Below are positions 35,507-42,566 of a stretch of 64,000 nucleotides of DNA, piece after piece. Origin of the DNA: Ardenticatenaceae bacterium (GTDB taxonomy: Bacteria > Chloroflexota > Anaerolineae > Promineifilales > Promineifilaceae); the NCBI GenBank assembly GCA_020634375.1, contig JACKBX010000002.1, positions 372,001 to 436,000 of the forward strand, given 5' to 3'. Position numbers and translations under genes: made by a program. The notes below the pieces were generated by a model that worked only from the letters and a program-made list of their open reading frames with translations, was not told where the DNA came from and did not search any database. Each line of letters opens with the position of its first letter. Position 1 is the first letter of the stretch.

Positions 35507-36235
35507 ATGACAACTCAAAAACTTACACTCGATCAGATCAACACGGTACCGTATTACGGAAAAAGTTTCCCGTTCTTGCCAAGAAAGGCCAGTGTCAGAA
35601 ACAAGGAAGTTTGGGCTTTTATAAAACTTCAAGCCAAAGAAATCGGGCTTTTCCCGGCGCTTGCTTTCTGGATTGCCATGCCATTTCGGTTAGGCGGTGT
35701 GTATCGCCAATATAAAGAAGGCATGGATTTAATGAAAAAATCCTTTGGGGCAGAGGCAAAGATGGAATGGGCCTTCCTCATTTTGACGTACAAGGATATG
35801 GAAAAGCGACATGACGCGGAATATGCCTATGATTTCATCAAGAGAGCGATTCAAGCCGCCGCGCCTTTCGTGATGAACGATATGTACCAGGCCGACTACC
35901 TTGCCAAATTTGAAGACCCCTTCGAGGCCTTCTGGGAATATAACAAAGCGATGTTCGCGGGAGATGAAGATTATCCCAACTATTTCATCGAGGATGGAGA
36001 AGGCGGGGCCAAGGAGATGATTGTTACTTCGTGCAGAAACTGTGATATTTCCTGGCTGACCGTACCGGAATTGGCGAAAATGGGCTGCGATCATGATTGT
36101 GTTGGTTATCCTGCCATCTCGGAGCAAACGCAGATGGACTTTCGCCGACCTGAAACAATCGCCAAAGGCGGCAAGGTTTGTCGTTTCATGTTCTTCCCAA
36201 AAGGCACTGCACCTGAAGGATTGGAGACGAAGTAG
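35507..36235 (+). CDS. L-2-amino-thiazoline-4-carboxylic acid hydrolase-like protein
   Basis: 242 residues. The C-terminal half shows the ATC-hydrolase family pattern: TSCRNCDISW, AKMGCDHDCVGYPA, then the Phe-Arg-Arg-Pro and Gly-Lys-Val-Cys-Arg-Phe-Met-Phe end. Family members open a thiazoline ring on the way to cysteine, but many have unknown substrates. A possible amphipathic or membrane-touching segment is LFPALAFWIAMPFRLG (about 47-62). GGAG lies 7 bases before the ATG. It is translationally close to the FAD monooxygenase (TAA-A-ATG), so a joint oxidative/hydrolytic pathway is inferred. Confidence 0.7.
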   Translation: MTTQKLTLDQINTVPYYGKSFPFLPRKASVRNKEVWAFIKLQAKEIGLFPALAFWIAMPFRLGGVYRQYKEGMDLMKKSFGAEAKMEWAFLILTYKDMEKRHDAEYAYDFIKRAIQAAAPFVMNDMYQADYLAKFEDPFEAFWEYNKAMFAGDEDYPNYFIEDGEGGAKEMIVTSCRNCDISWLTVPELAKMGCDHDCVGYPAISEQTQMDFRRPETIAKGGKVCRFMFFPKGTAPEGLETK

Positions 36236-36282
36236 GCTGTAACAAGAATCACTAAACGAATCCAACCTCACCTACATCTACA

Positions 36283-36307
36283 TCAAATGACGCAAACGGC
36301 CGTTGCC
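36283..36307. repeat. TCAAATGACNNAAACGGCCGTT element, short copy
   Basis: The block TCAAATGACGCAAACGGCCG, continuing TTGCC, matches the starts of the longer intergenic elements at 39599 and 48928. It lacks their second palindrome. Confidence 0.6.
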
Positions 36308-36389
36308 TCACTCATTGCCTGCACCATCAATCCATCATAAGGGAGCATAACAACTATTTCATAAGTGCCAACCAAACCAAAACCGACGC

Positions 36390-36439
36390 TTGACTAACGT
36401 GAAAAAATCATTATACTGTGCTAGTAGCAATATTTGCTA
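36390..36439 (+). promoter_or_regulatory. MarR gene promoter with TAGCAA-TAT-TTGCTA operator
   Basis: TTGACT (36390-36395) and TATACT (36412-36417) with a 16-base spacer make a good sigma-70-type promoter. Just downstream, TAGCAA (36425-36430) and TTGCTA (36434-36439) form an inverted repeat inside two direct GCTAGTA copies, the usual place for a MarR operator. Confidence 0.75.
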
Positions 36440-36480
36440 GTAACAAATAATGTCATAAACACGGGAAAGGCAAGAAGCAG

Positions 36481-36954
36481 ATGAATGAAGACAATCTGCA
36501 ACAATCGGCGCTGGAAATACAAACTTACGCCGCGCTGCTGCTGAAATATTTCAACCAGGGTTTGGAGCAGCGGCTTCATGAATACGGCGAGAAGATGAGC
36601 AGCTTGCAATACGGCATTTTACGCATGATTCAGTTTGAGCCGTTAACCGTCAGCGAACTCGGCCGACGGCTGGGGCTGAATCCGTCCACGTTGGTGCGTT
36701 CGGTAGACGCTCTGGAACGCAAAGGGTTGGCTCAGCGCGGCAGCGATCCGCAGGACCGGCGGCGCAATCCCGTAGCATTGACGGAGAAGGGAATGGCGTT
36801 GTTAACGGCCGTTCCTACCGTCGCGCCCGATGATATTGCCTTCCAAGTCATCCAATCCCTCGGCGCGGATTCGGCCGAACAACTCAAACTGCTGTTGCGA
36901 GAACTGATTGTCCGTTTCCCAGAAGGACCAGTGATTGTGGCTGCCTTTATGTAG
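36481..36954 (+). CDS. MarR family transcriptional regulator
   Basis: 157 residues. The winged HTH runs over about 45-115: LTVSELGRRLGLNPSTLVRSVDALERKGLAQRGSDPQDRRRNPVALTEKG, including the DPxDRR wing. Long dimerisation helices flank it. The operator at 36425 suggests autoregulation. The neighbour downstream, a CrtI-like oxidoreductase 64 bases on, is the likely target. Confidence 0.93.
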   Translation: MNEDNLQQSALEIQTYAALLLKYFNQGLEQRLHEYGEKMSSLQYGILRMIQFEPLTVSELGRRLGLNPSTLVRSVDALERKGLAQRGSDPQDRRRNPVALTEKGMALLTAVPTVAPDDIAFQVIQSLGADSAEQLKLLLRELIVRFPEGPVIVAAFM

Positions 36955-37018
36955 ATCACCGGAGATTTAGAAACTGAAAAATCTCCGGTCTCCACTCTCC
37001 CAACCTGAGGGAATAACC

Positions 37019-38512
37019 ATGTCAAACAAAAAAGTAATCATCATCGGCGCAGGAATCGCCGGGCTATCGGCCGGCAGCTACCTACAAATGAACGGTTATG
37101 AAACCGAGATATTTGAAATGCACACCATTCCCGGCGGACTTTGCACCACCTGGAAAAAGAAAGGGTACGCTTTCGACGGCTGCATCCATTCCATCGCCGG
37201 ACTCAATCCCAACTTCAAAATGTATCATTATTGGAACGAGCTGCTCGACTTGAGCCAGATGCGCTTCCACTTCTACGACGAACTGGTTTGCTACACAGAT
37301 GAGCGCGGCAACGTCGTTCACTTTTACACCGATCCTGACAAGCTGGAAGCGGAACTCCTGCGTATCGCCCCGGAAGATGCCGGGTTTATTCGCCGCTTTA
37401 TCAAGTCAGTGAAACACCTGGCGCGACACGATATGCAGTTGAGCAAACCCATCGAATTGTGGACGCCGCTCGATTACTTCCTGAGCCAATTTAGAACCGC
37501 GCCCTATCTCAAACACCTCATCCAATGGAGCAAATCGTGGGCAGAAACCACCAAAAATTGCCAAAGTCCACTGCTGAAACGAGTTTACGCCCAAGATTTC
37601 TTTTCCCGTTTCCCTGCTTACTTTTTGCTCCTCAGCATTGCCCACATGCACCAGAAAAATGCGGGCTATCCCATCGGCGGCTCCTTGCCGCTGGCGCTGG
37701 CGTTGGCCGAAAAGTACAAGGCGTTGGGCGGCAAAATCCATTATGACGCCAAAGTGGAGCGCATCCTGGTTGAGAATGACCGGGCGGTAGGTATCCAATT
37801 AGCTGATGGCACAAGCCATCATGCTGATCGGGTGATTTCGGCCGCCGACGGACATCACACCATTTTCAAGTTATTGGGGGGCAAATACGTCAATAAAAAG
37901 GTGAAAAAGTTGTACAGCGAACATCCATTTTGGCCTTCGATGGTATTGGTTTCGCTGGGTGTGGCGCGTACATTCGAGAATGAATCGCCGGAATTAGACA
38001 TTGACGTGATAGAGCCGTTTGTCGTTGACGGCCGTTCACATCTCACCTCCCTGCCGGTAACGATTTACAACTTCGATCCCACGCTGGCCGGTGCAGGCAA
38101 AACAAGCCTGCGCGTCATTTTGAAAACGGGGAATTACCAATATTGGCATAATTTGCGCCAACATGACCCGGATGCTTACCAACAGGAGAAGCAGCGCGTC
38201 GCTGACGCTCTTATCGAGATTTTGGAGCGGCGGCTGGGGAACATCAAGAACTATCTGGAAGTGGTGGATGTTTCTACCCCGGCCACATTTATCCGCTACA
38301 CTAACAACTGGCAGGGCAGTACGCAGGGCTGGGAATGGCTACCGGGCGGGATACCGGAAACGATTGACAAAACGGTGCCCGGTTTAGACAATTTTCACAT
38401 GATTGGGCAATGGGTGCAGCCCGGCGGCGGAGTACCCACGTCGTTTATGTCCGGGCGGGATGTGACGCGCATCATTTGCAAGCAGGATGGTCGGAAGTTT
38501 CAAACGATCTAA
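37019..38512 (+). CDS. CrtI-like NAD(P)/FAD-dependent oxidoreductase
   Basis: 497 residues of the phytoene desaturase/carotene isomerase superfamily. VIIIGAGIAGLSAGSYLQMNGYETEIFE binds FAD at the N-terminus, with GGLCTTWKKKGYAFDGCIHSI after it. The C-terminal GQWVQPGGGVPTSFMSGRDVTRIICKQDG closes the FAD site. No other carotenoid gene is nearby, so the substrate may be another isoprenoid or lipid. GAGGGAATAACC before the ATG serves as ribosome binding site. It lies behind MarR and ahead of the M50-like protein in the same direction. Confidence 0.85.
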   Translation: MSNKKVIIIGAGIAGLSAGSYLQMNGYETEIFEMHTIPGGLCTTWKKKGYAFDGCIHSIAGLNPNFKMYHYWNELLDLSQMRFHFYDELVCYTDERGNVVHFYTDPDKLEAELLRIAPEDAGFIRRFIKSVKHLARHDMQLSKPIELWTPLDYFLSQFRTAPYLKHLIQWSKSWAETTKNCQSPLLKRVYAQDFFSRFPAYFLLLSIAHMHQKNAGYPIGGSLPLALALAEKYKALGGKIHYDAKVERILVENDRAVGIQLADGTSHHADRVISAADGHHTIFKLLGGKYVNKKVKKLYSEHPFWPSMVLVSLGVARTFENESPELDIDVIEPFVVDGRSHLTSLPVTIYNFDPTLAGAGKTSLRVILKTGNYQYWHNLRQHDPDAYQQEKQRVADALIEILERRLGNIKNYLEVVDVSTPATFIRYTNNWQGSTQGWEWLPGGIPETIDKTVPGLDNFHMIGQWVQPGGGVPTSFMSGRDVTRIICKQDGRKFQTI

Positions 38513-38585
38513 AAACTTTGGAGCGTGGTCTGCCAGACCGCAAAGAGCGGATGAGCCGCCCGCGCTCCCATTTGAGGAAATGACG

Positions 38586-39290
38586 ATGAAAACATTGGAT
38601 AACGTGCCTACGCTATTTGTCTTTAACCGCACACCGGTCAAAGTCAGGCCGGGGTTTTGGCTGATGGTTGTCGGGTTATGGGCGCTGCTGGCCTGGTTGG
38701 GCAGTTGGCGTTGGCCAGGACAATCGTTGGGGGCGTATGTGTTGGTGGGCGGTATCGGCGTGCTGCTGGCAATGCTAGCCGATGTGGGGCACGCTTGCGC
38801 GCATACGATCAGCGCCCGGCTGGCCGACGCGCCTATGGATGTCGTTTTGCTGGGGACCGATATGCCGCGCACGCTGTATTGGAACAACGATGTGCCGCCT
38901 CGCGCCCACATTATTCGTTCGTTGGGCGGGCCGGCTTATAGTGCAGTTGGTTTGTTGGTGGGTATAGGCTGGTTGGTGCTGGCGTCGCCGGATACGGCCG
39001 TATCCTACCTGGGCGAGATATGGACAGCGACGAACGGTTTCATTTTCCTGGCCGTGTTTGCGCCAATACCGATTGTGGATGGCGGCGTGATTCTCAAATG
39101 GACGCTGGTACTAGGCGGCCGAAGCGAAACAGAAGCCGATGAACTGGTCAAACGTCTCGGTCTGGGCATGAGCGCGATCTTCGTGGTCGCAGCCATACTT
39201 CTTGCACTAAAATCAATTTGGCTCCTCGCCGGAATCATCCTGCTGGCAGGCTTGTTCATGCTGGGCGCGGCGCTCAATATCATTCGGTGA
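38586..39290 (+). CDS. M50-like membrane protein lacking the catalytic Glu
   Basis: 234 residues with five or six hydrophobic segments. In the second segment ADVGHACAHTISARLADAP sits exactly where site-2 proteases have HExxH; here the Glu is replaced by Ala (HACAH). The later PIPIVDGGVI retains the conserved Asp of the third-helix motif. The protein therefore looks like a membrane metalloprotease homologue that could still bind zinc through two His and Asp but not cut peptides by the usual mechanism. GAGGAA lies 7 bases before the ATG at 38586; the ATG at 38580 is too close. It follows the CrtI-like gene after 73 bases. Confidence 0.7.
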   Translation: MKTLDNVPTLFVFNRTPVKVRPGFWLMVVGLWALLAWLGSWRWPGQSLGAYVLVGGIGVLLAMLADVGHACAHTISARLADAPMDVVLLGTDMPRTLYWNNDVPPRAHIIRSLGGPAYSAVGLLVGIGWLVLASPDTAVSYLGEIWTATNGFIFLAVFAPIPIVDGGVILKWTLVLGGRSETEADELVKRLGLGMSAIFVVAAILLALKSIWLLAGIILLAGLFMLGAALNIIR

Positions 39291-39338
39291 GGAGCAAAGA
39301 AACAAAAATATGAAACGGCCGTTTTCTCGCTGGTTTTT

Positions 39339-39557
39339 ATGGTTTTTCTGGCATTGGGCGGCTTATATGGCGGCATTGCTATGCTGGTCAACCCATCCGG
39401 CGAGTCGCTGCAAGTTACCGAGGTTTTGCCGCTGCTGCCCGTACAAAACTTTGTTTTGCCGGGCTTGTTTTTGCTGTTTGTGATGGGCGTGTGTCCGCTT
39501 TCGCTGGTCTACAGTTTATGGACACGCCGCCGTACCAACAATAGATACCATAAATAG
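39339..39557 (+). CDS. Small membrane protein, two helices
   Basis: 72 residues: MVFLALGGLYGGIAML, a short polar loop, and NFVLPGLFLLFVMGVCPLSLVYSLW, then RRRTNN at the cytoplasmic end. The frame is open back to the preceding stop and reads KKQKYETAVFSLVF just before the Met, which looks like natural protein but has no start codon, so the true N-terminus is uncertain. No function known. It is probably co-transcribed with the M50-like gene. Confidence 0.55.
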   Translation: MVFLALGGLYGGIAMLVNPSGESLQVTEVLPLLPVQNFVLPGLFLLFVMGVCPLSLVYSLWTRRRTNNRYHK

Positions 39558-39598
39558 CTTACGTAGTATGGGGACTTTAAAAAGTTTCTGTTTCTACG

Positions 39599-39704
39599 TC
39601 AAATGACCCAAACGGCCGTTTCCAGAAACGGCCGTTTGGCTTACCCATCTCTCGTCATTCCACCGATGTCATCCCCCTCCCCCGGCAAGTAAACTACCTG
39701 TAAT
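39599..39704. repeat. Intergenic element with double ACGGCCGT hairpin, copy A
   Basis: Begins TCAAATGACCC, then the inverted repeat CCAAACGGCCGTTT (39608-39621) and AAACGGCCGTTTGG (39626-39639) around CCAG. It continues about 65 bases with CACCGATGT and ends near AGTAAACTA. It is homologous in layout to 48928-49024. It may terminate transcription from the genes before it. Confidence 0.75.
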
Positions 39705-39741
39705 GGAAATGATGTGGCAAATCACCACACGCGAAATTATC

Positions 39742-39799
39742 CACCAGGAAGAGTACGAAGAACACAAAGTTTCCCTTCTTTCCTTCGAATCTTCGTGGT
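39742..39799. repeat. CACGAAGG leader hairpin, copy 2 (diverged)
   Basis: CCACCAGGAAGAGTACGAAG at the left and CTTCGTGGT at the right, about 20 bases before the 6-phosphogluconate dehydrogenase start. It is the same type of element as at 34262 and 42485. Confidence 0.6.
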
Positions 39800-39821
39800 T
39801 ATTTTCAGAAGGTTTTTCATC

Positions 39822-40829
39822 ATGCAAATTGGAATGATTGGATTAGGGCGAATGGGCAGCAACATGACCCTCCGGCTGATGAGCGCCGGACATACCTGCG
39901 TGGTCTATGACCACAATGCTAACGCCGCAGCCGATTTAGAAAAACAAGGCGCCGTCGCTGCGTCTTCACTAGCCGATCTGGTTAAAAAACTAGAAGCGCC
40001 GCGTGCCATCTGGCTGATGCTGCCAGCGGCCGTTGTAGACAAAGTACTGGCGGAACTCAAACCGCTGCTGCAAGCTGACGACGTCATTGTAGAAGGCGGT
40101 AATTCCTACTACCACGATGACATCCGCCGCGCCAAAGAACTGGAACCGGCTGGCATCCATTACATTGACGTCGGCGTCAGCGGCGGCGTGTGGGGGCTGG
40201 AACGCGGCTATTCGCAGATGATTGGCGGCGAGGTCGAAGCCGTGCAGCGGCTTGACCCGATTTTTGCGGCGTTGGCCCCCGGCCTGGAAGCCGCAGAGCG
40301 CACGCCGGGGCGAAAAACAGTTACTCCAGCCGAAAAAGGCTATCTGCACTGCGGCCCGCATGGGGCCGGTCATTTCGTCAAAATGGTGCATAACGGCATC
40401 GAATACGGCATGATGGCCGCCCTTGCCGAAGGGCTGAATATTTTGCATCACGCCAATGTCGGCCAGCAAAGCCACGATATTGACGCCGAAACCACGCCGC
40501 TGCGCCACCCCAATTATTACCAGTACGACCTCGACCTAAAGGACATCGCCGAGGTTTGGCGACGCGGCAGTGTCATCGGCTCCTGGCTGCTGGATTTGAC
40601 GGCCGCTGCGCTGGTAGAAGACCCTCAGTTAGACTCATTTGCCGGTCGGGTTTCCGATTCTGGTGAAGGGCGTTGGACGGTGTTGGCGGCTGTGGATGAG
40701 GCCGTACCGGTCCCAGTCATTAGCGCCGCGCTGTTTTCTCGCTTCAGTTCACGCGGCCAGGATGAATTCGCCGAAAAACTGATGTCGGCGATGCGCTATG
40801 AATTTGGCGGCCACTATGAAAAGAAGTAG
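39822..40829 (+). CDS. gnd: 6-phosphogluconate dehydrogenase, decarboxylating (YqeC/GntZ type)
   Basis: Oxidises 6-phosphogluconate to ribulose-5-phosphate and CO2. It has 335 residues, the short form. The NAD(P)-binding MIGLGRMGSNMTLRL is at the start, and substrate motifs include VEGGNSYYHDD, DVGVSGGVWGLERG, HCGPHGAGHFVKMVHNGIEY (catalytic Lys) and RRGSVIGSWLLDL. The ATG at 39822 has AGAAGG 9 bases upstream. It precedes mtfA by only 5 bases. Confidence 0.94.
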   Translation: MQIGMIGLGRMGSNMTLRLMSAGHTCVVYDHNANAAADLEKQGAVAASSLADLVKKLEAPRAIWLMLPAAVVDKVLAELKPLLQADDVIVEGGNSYYHDDIRRAKELEPAGIHYIDVGVSGGVWGLERGYSQMIGGEVEAVQRLDPIFAALAPGLEAAERTPGRKTVTPAEKGYLHCGPHGAGHFVKMVHNGIEYGMMAALAEGLNILHHANVGQQSHDIDAETTPLRHPNYYQYDLDLKDIAEVWRRGSVIGSWLLDLTAAALVEDPQLDSFAGRVSDSGEGRWTVLAAVDEAVPVPVISAALFSRFSSRGQDEFAEKLMSAMRYEFGGHYEKK

Positions 40830-40834
40830 ATGCG

Positions 40835-41614
40835 ATGTTTGAGCGAAAAGAAAAACGACGGCAGCGGCTCCGGGAACGGCCGTTTCCCACCACCTGGGCA
40901 CAAATCCTGGAACAAAACGTAACCTACTATCGCCAGCTAACGCCTGAAGAACAGGCCAAACTGCGCGGACACATTCAGGTCTTTTTAGACGAAAACCCAT
41001 TTGAAGGCTGCGGCGGGCTGGAAATCAACGACGAAATTCGTGTGACCATCGCCGCCGAAGCCTGCATCTTGCTGCTACACCGCGAAACCGACTATTACCC
41101 TGATTTACGCTCCATCCTGGTTTACCCGCATCCCTACCGTGCCCCGCATACCCGACATATGCCCGGCGGCATCGTCGTGGAAGGCATTCAAGGACGATTA
41201 GGAGAATCCTGGGAGCGGGGATATGTCGTTCTCTCCTGGGACGAAGTGCAGCGCACGGCCCACAACCACGCCGACGCGCACAATGTCGTCTTTCACGAAT
41301 TTGCCCATCAACTAGACAGCCAATCCGGGGGTGATGCAGGTGTCCCCACCCTGCCCAACCGGGCTATGTACGCCGCCTGGGTTAGAGTCATGGGCAGCGA
41401 ATATGAACATCTGCTCCACGACCTGGAGCGTCATCACAAATCCGATTTGGACGCTTACGGGGCCACCAATCCGGCCGAATTCTTCGCCGTCATCACAGAA
41501 GCCTTTTTTGAGAAACCACTTCCACTGCAACACCACCATCCGCAGCTTTATGACCTATTGGCCTCGTTTTATCAGCAAGACCCGGCTGCGCGATTTAGGA
41601 AAAGCAAAAGCTAG
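40835..41614 (+). CDS. MtfA-like zinc peptidase (M90)
   Basis: 259 residues. Zinc motif HEFAHQLD (about 154-161), with a downstream Glu in NPAEFFAVITEAFFEKP. The N-terminal RERPFPTTWAQILEQNVTYYRQLTPEEQ matches the family. In E. coli MtfA is an aminopeptidase that binds the repressor Mlc and affects glucose uptake; the role here is unknown. It lies 5 bases behind gnd, so the pair is co-transcribed, in keeping with a link to sugar metabolism. Confidence 0.88.
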   Translation: MFERKEKRRQRLRERPFPTTWAQILEQNVTYYRQLTPEEQAKLRGHIQVFLDENPFEGCGGLEINDEIRVTIAAEACILLLHRETDYYPDLRSILVYPHPYRAPHTRHMPGGIVVEGIQGRLGESWERGYVVLSWDEVQRTAHNHADAHNVVFHEFAHQLDSQSGGDAGVPTLPNRAMYAAWVRVMGSEYEHLLHDLERHHKSDLDAYGATNPAEFFAVITEAFFEKPLPLQHHHPQLYDLLASFYQQDPAARFRKSKS

Positions 41615-41672
41615 AGCTAGAGTAAATCCTCTAGCACTCGCTCTTGCTCTCGCTTTACAGAAGGAGCTAATC

Positions 41673-42479
41673 ATGCAAGAACTCAATGCCGTTATCGCCC
41701 AAAAAACTGTTTTGACGCCGCGCCTGATGATTATGCGCGTCGTGGCTAACGGCTGGCAACTACCCCATTTTGAAGCCGGGCAGTATGTGGTGCTGGGGCT
41801 GCCGCCTACTGCCCCCCGCAGCGCCCTATCCGCGCCGGAAATCGAAACGCCTGCACCAGACAAACTCATCCGGCGGGCTTACTCCATCGCCTCGTCATCC
41901 CTTCTGGGTGAGTACATGGATTTTTACATTAGCCTGGTGAGCAATGGGACACTAACGCCGCGCCTGTTTGCCCTGAATGTGGGCGACCGTCTGTGGTTGT
42001 CGCCGCACCCGGTGGGTATGTTTACCCTGGCCGATGTGCCAGCGCACAAGAACATCGTGCTGGTGGCGACGGGAACAGGGCTGGCTCCTTACATGAGCAT
42101 GTTGAGCACGCATCTGGACTGCGGCGGCGCTCGGCGGATGGCCGTATTGCACGGCGCTTTCCATTCCTGGGACTTGGGCTATCGCGCTGAGCTGGAAACG
42201 ATGCAGCACCTTTGTCCCAATCTGACCTATATTCCGACGATTGACCGCCCGGAGGATGAGCCGGTGGCCTGGCACGGCCGTACCGGATGGGTGCAGCAGT
42301 TATGGCAGGCTGGCGTCGTGGCTGAAACCTGGGGCTTCCAACCCACGCCGAAAAACACGGACGTTTTCCTCTGCGGTGTGCCGGGCATGATCGCCGACAT
42401 GCTAACCATGCTCACGGCGGCGGGCTTCAGCGAACACAGTCACGGCCGTCCGGGAGAAATTCACGTCGAGCGATATTAA
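41673..42479 (+). CDS. Ferredoxin/flavodoxin-NADP reductase-like flavoprotein
   Basis: 268 residues. FAD-binding LIRRAYSIASSS (about 66-77), NAD(P)-binding VATGTGLAPYMSML (about 131-144) and DVFLCGVPGMIADM near the C-terminus. It transfers electrons between NAD(P)H and a small carrier. The ATG at 41673 has AAGGAG 6 bases upstream. The frame is open far upstream over the peptidase gene, but that part is not credible. It may supply redox partners for the oxidoreductases nearby. Confidence 0.88.
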   Translation: MQELNAVIAQKTVLTPRLMIMRVVANGWQLPHFEAGQYVVLGLPPTAPRSALSAPEIETPAPDKLIRRAYSIASSSLLGEYMDFYISLVSNGTLTPRLFALNVGDRLWLSPHPVGMFTLADVPAHKNIVLVATGTGLAPYMSMLSTHLDCGGARRMAVLHGAFHSWDLGYRAELETMQHLCPNLTYIPTIDRPEDEPVAWHGRTGWVQQLWQAGVVAETWGFQPTPKNTDVFLCGVPGMIADMLTMLTAAGFSEHSHGRPGEIHVERY

Positions 42480-42484
42480 GAGCT

Positions 42485-42552
42485 ACCACGAAGGCACGAA
42501 GGACACGAAGTATTTTCCCAAAGATTACTTCGTGTCTTCCTTACTTCGTGGT
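42485..42552. repeat. CACGAAGG leader hairpin, copy 3
   Basis: ACCACGAAGGCACGAAGG at the left and TTACTTCGTGGT at the right, with ACACGAAGTA/TACTTCGTGT-like inner pairing. It ends about 10 bases before the GAGGAA of the P-type ATPase gene. Confidence 0.75.
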
Positions 42553-42566
42553 TTTATCTTGAGGAA

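Noticed and set aside
41331..41672. Upstream in-frame extension of the ferredoxin reductase-like gene over the mtfA-like gene
   Set aside because: The AAGGAG-ATG at 41673 gives a normal N-terminus; the extension overlaps a conserved peptidase gene in another frame.
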